Positions 53,831 through 64,000 of a stretch of DNA of 64,000 nt are shown here, one piece after another. This DNA comes from Hexactinellida sp. DTS-2022 (taxonomy: Eukaryota > Porifera > Hexactinellida), in assembly GCA_028753945.1 (NCBI GenBank), contig JAPNXP010000001.1, forward strand, positions 3,028,501-3,092,500, given 5' to 3'. The position numbers and the translations under genes are program-made. The notes below the pieces were generated by a model, which saw nothing but the letters and a program-made list of their open reading frames with translations, was not told the DNA's origin and searched no databases. Numbering within the stretch: the stretch's first letter is position 1; every line of letters starts with the position of its first letter.

Positions 53831-55886
53831 AATGGCGGAAAATTCGTCGCCAGAAAATTCGTCACGGAAAATTGGTCGCTTGGAAAATTGGTCGCCGGAA
53901 AATTGGTCGCCAGAAAATTAGTCGCAGGGACAATTCTTCTAATATATAGTTGACTCTTGGGTCACTTTAACGGAAACACATCCAAATAAAGGAAAGTTTC
54001 CGGTCCTGGTTAAATTGCCTCAATTAAGAGTTTATCCGATTAACCAGTAGCTCTTTCTAATGTAGTATATACTGTAGTTCTTTTCTTTATAAAATGAGTT
54101 CAATAATAGTTTCTTTATAATAAATATGATTAATGAGAGGGCTAGGGAAGCACAAGTTAGAAAAATATTGTATCATCACAAGTTAAAATTATAGGCAATG
54201 CCACGAAGATAAACCAATATATCACGTTTTTGATAGTCTCCAACGATATTTTGTAGTCTTTTTTTCCTGACCGATGGACTGTTTAGATCGTTGCTTAATG
54301 GACCCACCTTCGCACTTAGCATAAATCGCTTCTTGAAGGGATTCTTCCCTCTGTAAGTGGAACAAAAGCTTAGGAAAGCTTGGGTGCGCCTGATTTGAAG
54401 GCGTTGTGCCATCCTTCAACACGGTTATTAGAACGAGGCATGCTATTAAGTATTCTTGTGTACATGTTCCATAATCTGATAGGAAATGGAGGTATCCGTC
54501 GAGTATTGTCAGGAAGCTTTTTGCCAATATAGTAGTCTTCAAAATACTTCGCAATATTGCATGCTGATTGGGGGGATTCTGTCATTAAGATATTGAAACT
54601 ATCAACTACGTACATCAGTTTCTGGCACAAATGCCAGACTCGGCAGCATTTTGAGTTTAATCCCATACTCCATGTCTTAACTATACTCTGAAGCTAGTCC
54701 TTCAGTCTGGATTTCCTGTATATGTTCTGCGATAAGTGAAAAAAGCATCCTGATGTGGAAGCGGTGAAGTGAGATTCTATGGAGTTTATTGAGGCCTTTT
54801 CGAAGTCAACCATAATTGATGTGGGGTTTAATGCTGGTTCGATTTCAAGTAGTTTTGAAAACATTCTATCGTAAGTTGTTTTGCTTTACTATTAAGTAAT
54901 GCATAAATACATGGGAATAAGTAACCATTTCTCTGTGCATGAATGGTATATAGTTGAAAGAAGTGTTCTGGGAAGACGTTAAAAGTTCCATCACAATACC
55001 AACTATCACTTTCTTTGAGTAATGTAAGAAATTTTGGAGTTCCAAAAAGAAGCAGTCTGTTAAAATCACCATTGCCAGAATCGAAGAACAAAAATGTTTC
55101 ACCTTTGGAAGTTAATGTATATCGATGCGGTATACAATTTCTGCACAAGAGGTAGGATTCCCAAAATCATTACCTTGTATCTTTTTGTATTTTCTAATTG
55201 TTTTCTTTACAGAATCAAATATTGGGAATTTATTTATGCTTTGTACTGGCAAACTTTGAACTACACTACATAGAAGACTCCTGGTACTCGTTTCCGAATC
55301 AGAAGCATTAATCTTTAGGATGTTATAAGCTTTTAACATTTCTAACTTAGCTGGGTCGGATCCATGAGAATGTCCACAAATCAATTCTGATGAAGTTGTG
55401 GGTTTTATTATATTGTTGCTTCTCGTATGTATTCTTGAATTCGCATACCCAGTAAACTCGACATCAATCGATCATTCTGTTGAGTGGGTGTATAAAGCAT
55501 TCAACAGTTGCTTTATCCTTCTTTCTTTCACTCTTGATACTTTGAATGGTAAATGGAGTAGCCATTCTTTGACGATGTTGATCAGGTTTATAGATTTAAT
55601 TAAATATAGATAGAAATACACGTATGTAGTATACATAGCCAGTCAGATATGTTTTAATAAAAGTAACTGAGGGTGTTTATACATTGAAAGTGACGAATCC
55701 ATATTATATAATAGAATTAAATGATAAATGGATAATTAGAATTGCGGTTTTTAGCACTCAATTGAAGAAACCATATTATCGAAGAAAAATAAATAAACAA
55801 CCTTGCACCCATTGAACACGCGACTTATTTCCCATGCGACCAATTTTCCGGCGACCAATTTTCCAAGAAACGAATTTTCCGATAAC
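53831..55886 (-). mobile_element. MULE transposon, nearly complete, duplication GGTCACCAATG
   Basis: GGTCACCAATG is present at 53820-53830 and 55887-55897. MULEs typically make 8-11 bp duplications. The ends are AATGGCGGAAAATTCGTCGC and, inward from the right, GTTATCGGAAAATTCGTTTC. They run into arrays of GGAAAATTGGTCGCC units at both sides. It encodes the MULE transposase on the - strand (next entry). The insertion sits inside the TGACCCA-repeat MITE. Confidence 0.92.
54176..55384 (-). pseudogene. MULE transposase with frameshifts but DDE residues visible
   Basis: The - strand carries successive segments. About 55384-55112 is an N-terminal region. Then 55148-54828 has SDSWYCDGTFNVFPEHFFQL and YTIHAQRNGYLFPCIYALL, containing the first catalytic Asp in CDGTF. 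Near 54815-54775, in another frame, SIMVDFEKASINS supplies the second Asp. Then 54666-54370 has CRVWHLCQKL and NNRVEGWHNAF, whose Glu is the expected third acid. At least three frameshifts break the frame, so it is inactive, yet all three catalytic residues are preserved. This pattern fits a fairly recent loss. The protein moves the element that surrounds it (53831-55886). Confidence 0.82.
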
Positions 55887-55925
55887 GGTCACCAATGTTG
55901 ACCCATGGTCCACTCTGATCCTCAC

Positions 55926-56066
55926 CCCTTATACACTTGTAAAGCATCTTAGTATATAAGATATTTCTGAATCCATCCTATAAAATGCCTCACATTTACG
56001 TTTTTAAAGCTTTCCAATATTCCACCTATATTTCCGAAATTTATCGCATAATGATATAAAAACTTG
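55926..56066. other. Short featureless spacer
   Basis: Nothing recognisable between the MULE stack and the next MITE. Confidence 0.4.
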
Positions 56067-56390
56067 CAGGGTTGATAAAAAAAAGTCCTACTTTTTTTAA
56101 TTGAATCAGACATTTTTGATTTAAATCAGAATTTTGATTTTAATTGGTTTTTTTTGCAATCTATATCACACTGGCGTATATTATTTGGCTAATAGATTAA
56201 TTACTTTGATAATGACTCATTATCAATGGAATTTGACTCATTATCAATGTACGTATTTCTTTTCTTCTCGCAAAAAACAATAGACATAAAAAACCTGATT
56301 TAAATCAAAAAAATCTGATCTAAATAAAAAAGTCCGACTTTTTGATTTATATCATGATTTAAATCACTTCATATAAATTAAACAACCCTG
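56067..56390. mobile_element. hAT-like MITE with TGATTTAAATCA palindromes
   Basis: CAGGGTTGATAAAAAAAAGT at the left and CAGGGTTGTTTAATTTATAT inward from the right bracket many TGATTTAAATCA or AAATCTGA units in both orientations. No clear target duplication. The motif class is common in animal genomes. Confidence 0.7.
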
Positions 56391-56830
56391 ATAATAAGTT
56401 TAGCAATCATCTGTCTTGAGACGATATGGATAGTATGATGTAAATGCCAAATATATAAGGTATATTTTAGGGATACAATCATCAATCAAACCGCACCTTT
56501 GAATTCATAAATCTTTAATATGCATCCATAATTATTGTATACAAAATTTATATGAATACCTTAGTGGTTCACTTATCAGTACTCGTACGATTTGCACTCC
56601 CTAATTTCAACCAGTATCACTTATTCTGTCCAATCTTGTCCCAGGCTGCAGTACGATCTATTTACGTGATATTTCTACTTAATTTTCAATTTTCCCAAAT
56701 ATGAGAGATCACGCGAGCAATGGTACAGAGCTATTCCTAGACCAAGGAAAGATTATGAAGGCAACAAACGTATGAAGATATTCAATAGGATTTCATATCC
56801 TTATATCGTATACTAAATTAAATTTTACAT
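56391..56830. other. No recognisable feature
   Basis: Non-coding sequence leading to the THAP fossil. An acceptor-like TTTTACATTTAG lies at its right edge. Confidence 0.35.
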
Positions 56831-56834
56831 TTAG

Positions 56835-57243
56835 GTATGCATACACCATTTCAGAGAAGGAGACATCGAGATCATACCAATATTTTGATGACAGCGAACT
56901 ATGACTATTCCCCACGAAAGAGTGGCTCTAAAGAAAGGTGGGGTTCCAAGCATATTTCCTAATTGTCCTTCCTACTTATCTGATTCGAATTCAAACCCGG
57001 AGACTTTAAAAGATGACAAGGTACGTTTGATGATGGAAACTGCCTACATTGAGAGCCTTGCTGATAACGACGAAATAGTGTCTAAGTTTCTTATTGATAC
57101 ATTTTCTGAACTTCTTTCCATGTTGCGTTTGATTGATCTCAGGAGCGGTTGGATTTTTATCATACCATTCAGGAAACATCCTTTCTATTTTTTGAAAATT
57201 CTTATTACTGATTCCGGCCCGGAATCGAACGTTCAGTCTTAAT
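56835..57243 (+). pseudogene. Second THAP-domain fossil (C-terminal half)
   Basis: After TTTTACATTTAG the + frame reads VCIHHFREGDIEIIPIF, then two TGA codons, then TIPHERVALKKGGVPSIFP. CIHHF supplies the C-x2-H ligands and GGVPSIFP is the AVPxxF motif that closes a THAP domain. The frame stays open to 57243 through SLADNDEIVSKFLIDTFSEL, the variable region beyond the finger. The first half of the finger is absent. The boundary falls at nearly the same position as the hAT-free join in the 16588 fossil, so an ancestral intron there is possible. It is likely part of a P-like transposon. Confidence 0.65.
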
Positions 57244-58094
57244 TGACCATGATTTATTTATCAAAGCATTTGGTAATATAATATTCCAAATAGTATTGCA
57301 TTACTGACACCGTACATTGTAAATTCACTTTATGAGGTAGATAACTTTCCTTACCAACTCATAGTCAACGCACATGCACAGAACATTCCATAAACAAGCA
57401 TGCCAAATTTTCTATTATTGAGCTAGAAAGCATAATTAACATTGTTGAATGTGACACACTAGATCTAGATGTAACTGATAATCTATTCACTTGACTGAAT
57501 CTAAATTTTTTGTTGTATTTTATTGTAGGACAACTGACAAACTTAATCCATTCAAAAAATATCCGACCATATGATATATTAACTCTTGAAAGTATTTTCA
57601 ATAAAAATTCACGGATTATCACCAGCCTGTTATTGAAATATCCAGCCATCTAATTGTTTAATTTTGCCATATGAGCGAAACTTGCTTCATATTAACACTC
57701 TGGGGATAGTTGGTGACGAATTTCGAATACTTAAGGAAATAACGACAGGGAGGGAACGCCATGTGATACTTTAAATCAGTTTCTGAACGTGGGCGATAAA
57801 ACGATCAGTGGCAATATAATACAATTAAAGAGGGGGTGATGGTAACTGTCTCGATTCGCTAATGGGGGCGACCGACTGAAAAAGGTTGAGAAACGCTGCT
57901 TAAAATGGAGGAAGTTCATATATGCAGTGATGTATCATATAAAGGAGGGGCTCTAAATGATAAAGTTTTAAACCATTGTGTGCCTCATTCCTTTGGGGTC
58001 TTCCTCCGCAGCTTATTTATATTCAATAATTACCAAATCTATAATTGATATTGAGATTTTTGGTCTCTTTGTCGAAACTATTTGTACTGACAAC
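57244..58094. other. Decayed continuation, hAT end at about 57894
   Basis: Fragments at 57390-57650 on the + strand (IIELESIINIVECDTL and FLLYFIVGQL) vaguely recall P-like C-termini but are too broken to assign. GGTTGAGAAACGCTG ending near 57898 is a CAGCGTTTCTCAACC hAT terminus without a visible partner. Confidence 0.3.
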
Positions 58095-58245
58095 CAGTGG
58101 CGGATTTAGAGGGGGTGCAGGTTTTAAGCAATACTCATGTGAAAATTTGTGATTTCACTTTTAAGTATTTTGGATTAGAAAAAACTTTGTTAATGAATCA
58201 CAAATAATAGTACTAAAGTTTCATATACTAATATACACATTGTAG

Positions 58246-60145
58246 CAGGGGCGCCGGAACTCATTTGTATCAGGGTGGGTATACTTCCCGGTATACATAA
58301 AATGAAAAAAAAATTCAATAAGACTAATAACGAGAATACACGTTTCTTGTTTATAACTATAAGGAATACCTTTATAAGGAATTTTGAGGCTGAAATTGAC
58401 AAAATATTAAAGGAACTTCAGCCTGAAATTTTAATTAGTGTTCGTTATTTTTTAAAACGTGTAACTAAAAGAAATTATATACAGTCTACTCCGCTTAATT
58501 TGGACACGTTTGTTCCAGGCCTCTTGTCCCAATTAAGCGAAAAACCTTTGTAAAGTAGTGATTACCTACTAATTTTGGTTTTAAACCTGTTACAACAATT
58601 CCTCCAATGCCTGCGGATCATTGATTATTCTCAAACCCATAGAATGAACCGCAATATTCTCTGGACGGTTTGATATATCCCTGAACCACAAGGTAATAAT
58701 CTCTGGTATATTTCGATATTACTGAAATCAATAAGAAATAGACAATATTGAGATATTTTGTCCTGCCTCATCAGTATTGACAAAGATTATTAGAATTTGT
58801 TCCGAATCTCTGATCAATATGAATTTTCTATTGAGCGAGCACCAATTTTGAACCAAATTTTAGTGTGCTTCTTCTAGTAAAACGTTATAGTAGGGTCCTA
58901 CTATAGTTATATTATAATTTATAAGTGCCCACTACTAAATTTACCTCTGTCGGTCTTCCGGCCGGCCGTACGCGATGGCCTGACTACACCGTTAGGGATA
59001 GAGTTTTCAAATTTCGTCTGTAGATATAGAATTTTCTGGAGATGATCACCTCGAAGCCAGATTTCTCAATTTAGCTTTTGTTCGTCAGTTATATCGAAAT
59101 ATATATTCTGGGCTAGTGACTCTTTCGTTAATAATTCGAATTAGTTATTGAAAATATAGAGGTTGTATTCTCATAAGGATGTTCTTTCTATATATCAATT
59201 AGAATTAATAGGTCGCTAATCAATTCTACGTTATATTAACGATTATTTACATAAATCAGCCATTTCTCCATATTGTAATTACTCTATAGTCTATAGTATA
59301 CTGAATACAATAGAACATATTACATAAGCCTACTACTATCTGCTAGATAATGACTGTTAGTGATTGGTTTGTATTACTTTGTGTTTGAATATGTATTTCA
59401 TACAAATGCAATGAAAACACTTGGAAGTTGGAACATTTTACAAGTTGATGATGATGATGTCTATTGTATTAATCAAAATAGCAACGTAAATACTACACGT
59501 GTCCTAATTTATATTTGTAATAATTTAAATTAATCTTTAATTAATTCAAACTATTTGAAGTCTTCACAATTCAAACAATAATTTAATTATATTACACTAT
59601 GATAATTGTAATTTAAATATTGAAATTCTAGTTAAATTATAGTGCAATCAGAAGGAGCACACTCCCTCAAATTAAACATTGGGGAAGTTGAACTAGAAGG
59701 AGCACACTCCCATCCCGTCTGTGAGGGGCTTTTGCTAGTTTGTCCCGATTAAGCGGAGTTTGTCCCGATTAACCGAAAATTTAGTAATTGCTTCTAATGA
59801 AGCATTCTGTTCTTGGGGCGTTGTCCCAATTAGCGGCTGTCCCGATTAACCGGTGTCCCAATTAAGCGGAGTACACTGTATAATCATTAATTAGAAACCT
59901 CCAGAGGGGTTATAGATAACATATACTTGTTATACATTCTGAATGTCTATGAACCTCTATGAATTTGGTGACAAATTGTGAACAAATCTAAACAAAATTG
60001 GATCTTGGATGACAGCAATTACTTAAATCAATTGAATAAAAATATTGATTGGAATATCGAGCATTAACAGGGTGGGTTAAACCTACCCTAAATAATTTTA
60101 GGGTGGGTCCACACCCACCCTTCCACCCCACTTTCGGCGCCCCTG
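58246..60145. mobile_element. Middle hAT element, duplication CATTGTAG
   Basis: CAGGGGCGCCGGAACTCATT and, inward, CAGGGGCGCCGAAAGTGGGG are flanked by perfect CATTGTAG copies (58238-58245, 60146-60153). Subterminal GGGTGGGT units occur at both ends. It contains a Tigger-type element at 58482-59878. Its own length is about 500 bp. Confidence 0.95.
58482..59878. mobile_element. Innermost Tigger/pogo-type element
   Basis: CAGTCTACTCCGCTTAATTT at the left and CAGTGTACTCCGCTTAATTG inward from the right are flanked by TA. It is 1,397 bp with TGTCCCAATTAAGCG arrays at both ends. The interior shows no transposase frame but includes a duplicated AGAAGGAGCACACTCCC (59650-59730). Confidence 0.9.
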
Positions 60146-60522
60146 CATTGTAGTATGCTTCTTCTAATAGAAAAACGTTATATTAGGGTTCTACTATAGT
60201 TTTATACTAAAAGTGCACACTATTAATAACAACTAATAACAACACAAAACACCATTAAATCATAAAATTAACATAAGTTTTTTTAAATCATGAAATGGAA
60301 TAAACTAACGCATTTTTTATTTTCCTTCATTTTTATTGCATTCCCTTGAAAATAATCTGCGACCCCTAGTGAAAATACCTAGCGCCGCCCCTGCTAACAA
60401 CTATCCGTTAAATGTTACTGTTTCTAAGTTATTTTCAGATGACGGGAAAACATAACATCCTAAGGTTGTATATTCTTCTTACCCAGATCGAAATCTTGAA
60501 TTATTTTTTGATATTGTTCATA

Positions 60523-61004
60523 CAGTGTAACCTCGCTAACCGGGGAATTTGGGACTACAGATTTTGAAGTTATTCCCCAGTCCCCGGTTAGGGGTGTCTC
60601 TATTTATTGATTTTCCTATGGTCTTGACTTTCTATTGAAACTTATATTTTAGCACACTTAGCATCACAGACTTTTTCGGAAATTCTAATTAGCCGTGTAG
60701 CTTATTTGTGTTCTAGAAACTTTCAGATTTAGGGAAACTAGTAGAATGATTGTTTGTATTAAGTAAAGTACTATTAGTAAGACACTGTAATAATACTATT
60801 CATCTCGACTTATGTTATAAATTCCCCGTTTAGCGAGGTTAGGATTTATAGTAATATACGAAGTCGTAACCAGATCACATTCCCCATTCCCCGCTTAGGG
60901 CAATTCCCCGGTTAGAGAGAGTCATTTGTATATTAAACGACGAAATCAAAAAAAGAATTCCCCGCTCCCCGCTTATCGAGCCCCCGGTTAGCAAGGTTAC
61001 ACTG
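60523..61004. mobile_element. Tigger/pogo-type MITE
   Basis: CAGTGTAACCTCGCTAACCG and, inward, CAGTGTAACCTTGCTAACCG are flanked by TA. ATTCCCC(A/G)(G/C)TCCCCGGTTAG units are repeated near the ends. Confidence 0.9.
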
Positions 61005-62010
61005 TATTATCAAGTCATTAAAAAAATCCTTTTATATATCCCAAGTTCGATGAATGTACAATTGATTTATATAAATCCGTAAATCCATCTTGTACTCAGT
61101 ACATAATGTATACACCTACAGCCAACATTATTATTAAAGCCACCAGTGGCGTAACGAAGGAGCCTGGGTCCCCTCGCCAATCTAAAGGATCGGAGCCCAC
61201 AGTGGTTTATTGACAGGGAGTTGGACAATTTTTTACCTATTCTGATCTCTTCAAAAACGTTTTTATCGTGTTCAGCATAATCGAGAACCTAGGTAACTGT
61301 TTTTACAGTTAAAAATTCCGAGTAGAATTAGAAATATGATGCAGTGTCTATAGTTTCAATGACTAAATAAAATTAAGAAATTTTGTGGTTAACTATTATG
61401 AATCATTTCATGCTCGTGTATCTCATTAGGTTTCGATCACAATCAGCTAATACTTTCACAGTGTTTAATTATAGTTCATATCATCCTAAAAATGTTGAAT
61501 ACTCTTCATAGAATTATTTGTCCTTTAGTATAATTATCATTGCAAATTATGATTAGCTGGAAGTGTCCGAACTGCTAAATTCCATGTATTGGTATTGCGT
61601 AAACTTGTAGTGTCGTGTCGTGTCGTTTTACTAGCCCTATTTTTATATAAAGTTTAAGTATATAGCTTGAGTATATAGCTTGAATTTTAACCACTTTCCA
61701 GCCCCGCGCAACTGCGCGCAAAATAAAATCTACTTGTCTATATACGGGGGCTTTGAAGATTTATATACGAAGATTTTAATTTTTTTTCAAAATTTCATCA
61801 ATTAGTAAACTAAATGAATAATTTAGAAGCGTGTGATTACCTTTCAACCAAGGAAACTATACGGGTTGCTGTAAATGTAATATAAATGCAAGGGTGATCA
61901 AATGCCAAAATTGGAACAAGAAAAACTGGTCGAACCATTGATGTTAAAAAGCTGGTTATTTGACTGGCCTAGCTCTCGAATTACATTATCAACTTAATTT
62001 ATATCTACAC
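61005..62010. other. No gene; isolated hAT-like end at 61146
   Basis: CAGTGGCGTAACGAAGGAGC near 61146 and CAGTGG about 70 bases later look like a small hAT remnant. The rest is non-coding. Confidence 0.4.
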
Positions 62011-62145
62011 CAGGTGTGTCAAACTCGATTCGAATAGTGGGCCAATTTCATAACCCCAGCCCTTTACCCGGGCCATATTCCAGATATTTTAATGGATTGC
62101 GGGCCACATCTGAGCAACCGGCGGGCCACCAGTTTGACACGCCTG
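62011..62145. mobile_element. Short hAT MITE, duplication ATCTACAC
   Basis: CAGGTGTGTCAAACTCGATT and, inward, CAGGCGTGTCAAACTGGTGG are flanked by perfect ATCTACAC (62003-62010, 62146-62153). The GCGGGCCAC(A/C) blocks are typical of a widespread animal hAT group. Confidence 0.94.
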
Positions 62146-62327
62146 ATCTACACCATGAATTTATTTAGAGATGCATATAAATGAATTAGCTCTAGTTTAT
62201 TTGAAAAACTCTACAAATCAAACCAAGACAGGCCCATATTCTATAAATCTTATTAGACCTTCAGGAACAACGCATTAATGGATTTGTAGGTGGAGATTTT
62301 AGAAAATAGGAAAATATTTTCGAGGCA

Positions 62328-62520
62328 TTATTTAGGTCCCCCCTCCCCAAGTACACCACGTTCTGGATTGTTATTAATTGTGACATATACAGCGTTAAAT
62401 AGTGGGATTAGTATTGAAGTAATTATATTGGCAATGGCAAGTAGTAGTATTATCAGTGCAAGGGGACCGGAGACCGGGCCCCGAGGAGTTGGGGGCTTTG
62501 TGCTGTAGAACTTTATAGTG
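62328..62520 (-). CDS. Unidentified single-pass membrane segment
   Basis: On the - strand, after CTACAG, the frame reads TKPPTPRGPVSGPLALIILL and then LAIANIITSILIPLFNAVYV, ending NNNPERGVLGEGGPK and TAA. It is a proline/glycine-rich stretch, one strong transmembrane helix, then a short polar tail. The local G+C is well above the surroundings. It could be the last exon of a small membrane protein, an organelle-derived fragment, or chance. I do not recognise it. The ATG at 62564 is available if unspliced. Confidence 0.3.
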
Positions 62521-62599
62521 GATCGATAGAAGTGCAGTAAAGTATTATGTAAGAAATTGTCCATTACCCCCCATTTATAGCAGTAATTTTGAATGGGGA

Positions 62600-62690
62600 T
62601 AAAAACTTCCTGAAAAGAACACCCCTATTAGCGTGAAAGTGCGGAATGGTTTCCCATTCCCCGCTTCCCCGCTAAGAGAGGTATAGTGGT
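62600..62690. mobile_element. Tigger-like single end
   Basis: Read inward from the right, ACTATACCTCTCTTAGCGGG and AAGCGGGGAATGGG resemble the 60523 element. No left partner was found. Confidence 0.45.
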
Positions 62691-62731
62691 ATGGAAAGAT
62701 TTTGTATCATACAGATAGCAATATGAACACA

Positions 62732-63118
62732 TCAATAATTACATAAGCTTACGAGTAAAACTTTCTCCAATGTAATCAATGTATAAAAATAAATTCCTAA
62801 AATATCCTTAGAAGATTCTTCAAAAGTAGTTGAACAAATTTCATTATGAATAAGATTGCAAAGTAGATCAAGTGATTTTGTATATACAAGGTTAACAGTT
62901 AACAAAATAGATTTCTTTCTCAATTCTTTAAAGATGATTTCTGGAATTGGATTTAGATTAAGGAAATCTGCAAGTTTAAGGCAACATGTTTTCAAATGAG
63001 ATAGTAGAGAGACAACAATTTGATAGCTTCTTAGAAATATGTACCAACATGTATTGCAAAGGAATGTATTATTATTACTAAAATTATGTGTTATCACGAT
63101 AAGAGAAAATTCACTCAA
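62732..63118 (-). pseudogene. Unrecognised open segment next to a P-like relic
   Basis: A 128-residue - strand frame, rich in Leu, Ile and Asn, contains LRKKSILLTVNLVYTKSLDL. No motif is recognised. It lies downstream of, and on the same strand as, the P-like C-terminus and could be chance or decayed flanking sequence. Confidence 0.15.
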
Positions 63119-63545
63119 GGTACATTTGCCATAAATGTGTTTCTAAAGAGGACAATATGTGAAAAAATTGACTGAAAAGAAATTTAATTAAGTACACAAA
63201 AGTGAAAATATATAATGCCAGATGCTATGGGACATATAACGAGTTAAATCAAATTGGATTTGTAACAGCCTACTTTACTCAGGCCTGACAGTAAAACACC
63301 ATAGATAAAAACGAAGGCATAAATCATTAATTGAAAATAGAATCATATGTTGGCGCTAGTTGGGCTACAATGATTTTTACATCAGACAATGGCCTAGCCA
63401 ATGGTTTACAATAAAGAAATAGTATTCCTTTTTTGTTAAAATGAGGTTTATTAGTGTTTTTCACTATACACTAACACTATTGTTAATTAATTATTCATAC
63501 AAAAGTTAAAATGCTACAACAAAGTATTGCTTGCGAAGTACTTGA

Positions 63546-64000
63546 TTACTGAACTCTTAGTTTCTTTAATTTACGATTATCTTCTCCTCTTGAGGATACA
63601 TGTGAATTATAATTTTTAACCATGTTGGAGATAAGACAGTTTGAGGCTACAAAAAACAATTTACGTATGATCTCCCAACCATCAGTATTACAAATTGAGC
63701 ATCTGTTGCTCCAGGGTTCACTAGAGTCATTCTCAAGGATTCTAATAGACAGACCAATTAATATTTGCCGAGGTTTTTCGGTGACAAATCTTGTCCAGAT
63801 ATCAATATCTTGTCTTAGAGTGATTAGAAAACTCCAAACAATAATGATCGACTCTAAGACAGAATTTGAAGACCACTTCAATGATCCTCTTTCCAAGATT
63901 TCAATGAGCTTATATATTTTAGGTTCTTCTGGATCAAACAATAAGTACTTATCAATAATTAATAAATCTTGGCAGACACGACAATGCGTTAATTTCTTGT
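63546..64000 (-). pseudogene. P-element/THAP9-like transposase C-terminus, running off the right edge
   Basis: From the window end leftward the - frame reads KKLTHCRVCQDLLIIDKYLL, then IYKLIEILERGSLKWSSNSV. It continues through DIWTRFVTEKPRQILIG and ASNCLISNMVKNYNS to a stop after RKLKKLRVQ. C-x2-C followed by L-x-x-R-G-S-L-K-W-x-S matches the relic at 50226-51045 block by block. It is the best preserved copy in the window: about 148 codons remain open, with no stop to the window edge. Whether it is a full gene cannot be judged, because the rest lies beyond 64000. Confidence 0.65.

Larger units (their letters stand above)
53461..55917. mobile_element. TGACCCA-repeat MITE split by a MULE, duplication ATCCTCAC
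   Basis: CAGAGTGGACCATGG at both ends in inverse orientation is flanked by ATCCTCAC (53453-53460, 55918-55925). The left roughly 370 bp align with the 47362 element read in reverse, including a GGTCACGGATCTGTGACC hairpin. Near its right end a 2,056-bp MULE (53831-55886) interrupts it. Without the insert it would be about 390 bp, like its relative. Confidence 0.94.
58095..60393. mobile_element. Outer hAT element of a triple nest
   Basis: CAGTGGCGGATTTAGAGGGG at the left and CAGGGGCGGCGCTAGGTATT inward from the right are flanked by CTGACAAC (58087-58094) and CTAACAAC (60394-60401), seven of eight bases equal. It encloses the complete hAT element 58246-60145. Its own sequence is about 400 bp. 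Confidence 0.85.

Overview
This is a window of a eukaryotic, animal-type genome, strongly A+T-rich (about two thirds by eye). It holds one recognisable host gene spread over very long introns and a dense accumulation of DNA transposons. There are no operons, no ribosome binding sites and no long intact ORFs. The host gene, the THAP, MULE, hAT, RAG1/Transib and Helitron-like relics, and the many small palindromic elements fit an invertebrate metazoan. I cannot name the species.

Host gene: three exons on the + strand (9404-9706, 23357-23746, 35766-36159) join in one reading frame. They encode three consecutive quasi-RRM domains with the signature of epithelial splicing regulatory protein (ESRP; fusilli in fly). 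The 5' part, including the first qRRM, lies left of the window or was not found. The two visible introns are 13.65 kb and 12.02 kb. All three upstream exon edges fall at the same codon of the qRRM fold, inside R|Y-I-E, in phase 2.

Left flank (1-9403): a FLYWCH/MULE transposase relic (+, about 2742-3560), an OTU-protease relic (-, 4239-4945), a hAT MITE (5712-5957), and a Helitron-like element (6331-7043) carrying a Tigger-type MITE. First intron: a run of TA-flanked Tigger/pogo-type MITEs (11.1-16.5 kb), a THAP-domain fossil split by a 600-bp hAT element with an 8-bp target duplication, a hAT transposase relic (18.75-20.0 kb), an arthropod/cnidarian-type transposon ORF (-, about 20.07-20.62 kb), and Tc1-like and hAT MITEs. 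Second intron: a broken RAG1/Transib-like transposase (26.43-27.6 kb), and a cluster of hAT elements with self-complementary repeat interiors (30.5-32.8 kb).

Right of ESRP (36.2-64 kb): almost entirely mobile DNA. It includes a hAT element with a BED zinc-finger fossil (37084-37935), a possible Ty3 integrase tail, a second Helitron-like copy (40568-41080), and a 2.6-kb long-TIR transposon with a 1-kb element inserted into one TIR (43700-46323). It also has a MITE with a complete MULE inserted in it (53461-55917), a triple-nested stack (58095-60393), and P-element/THAP9-like relics at 50.2 kb, 56.8 kb and running off the right end.

The most unusual content is the RAG1/Transib-like relic inside an ESRP intron and the many cleanly resolvable nested insertions with intact target duplications. 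I see no functional multi-gene system here. The genes do not act together beyond the history of transposition.
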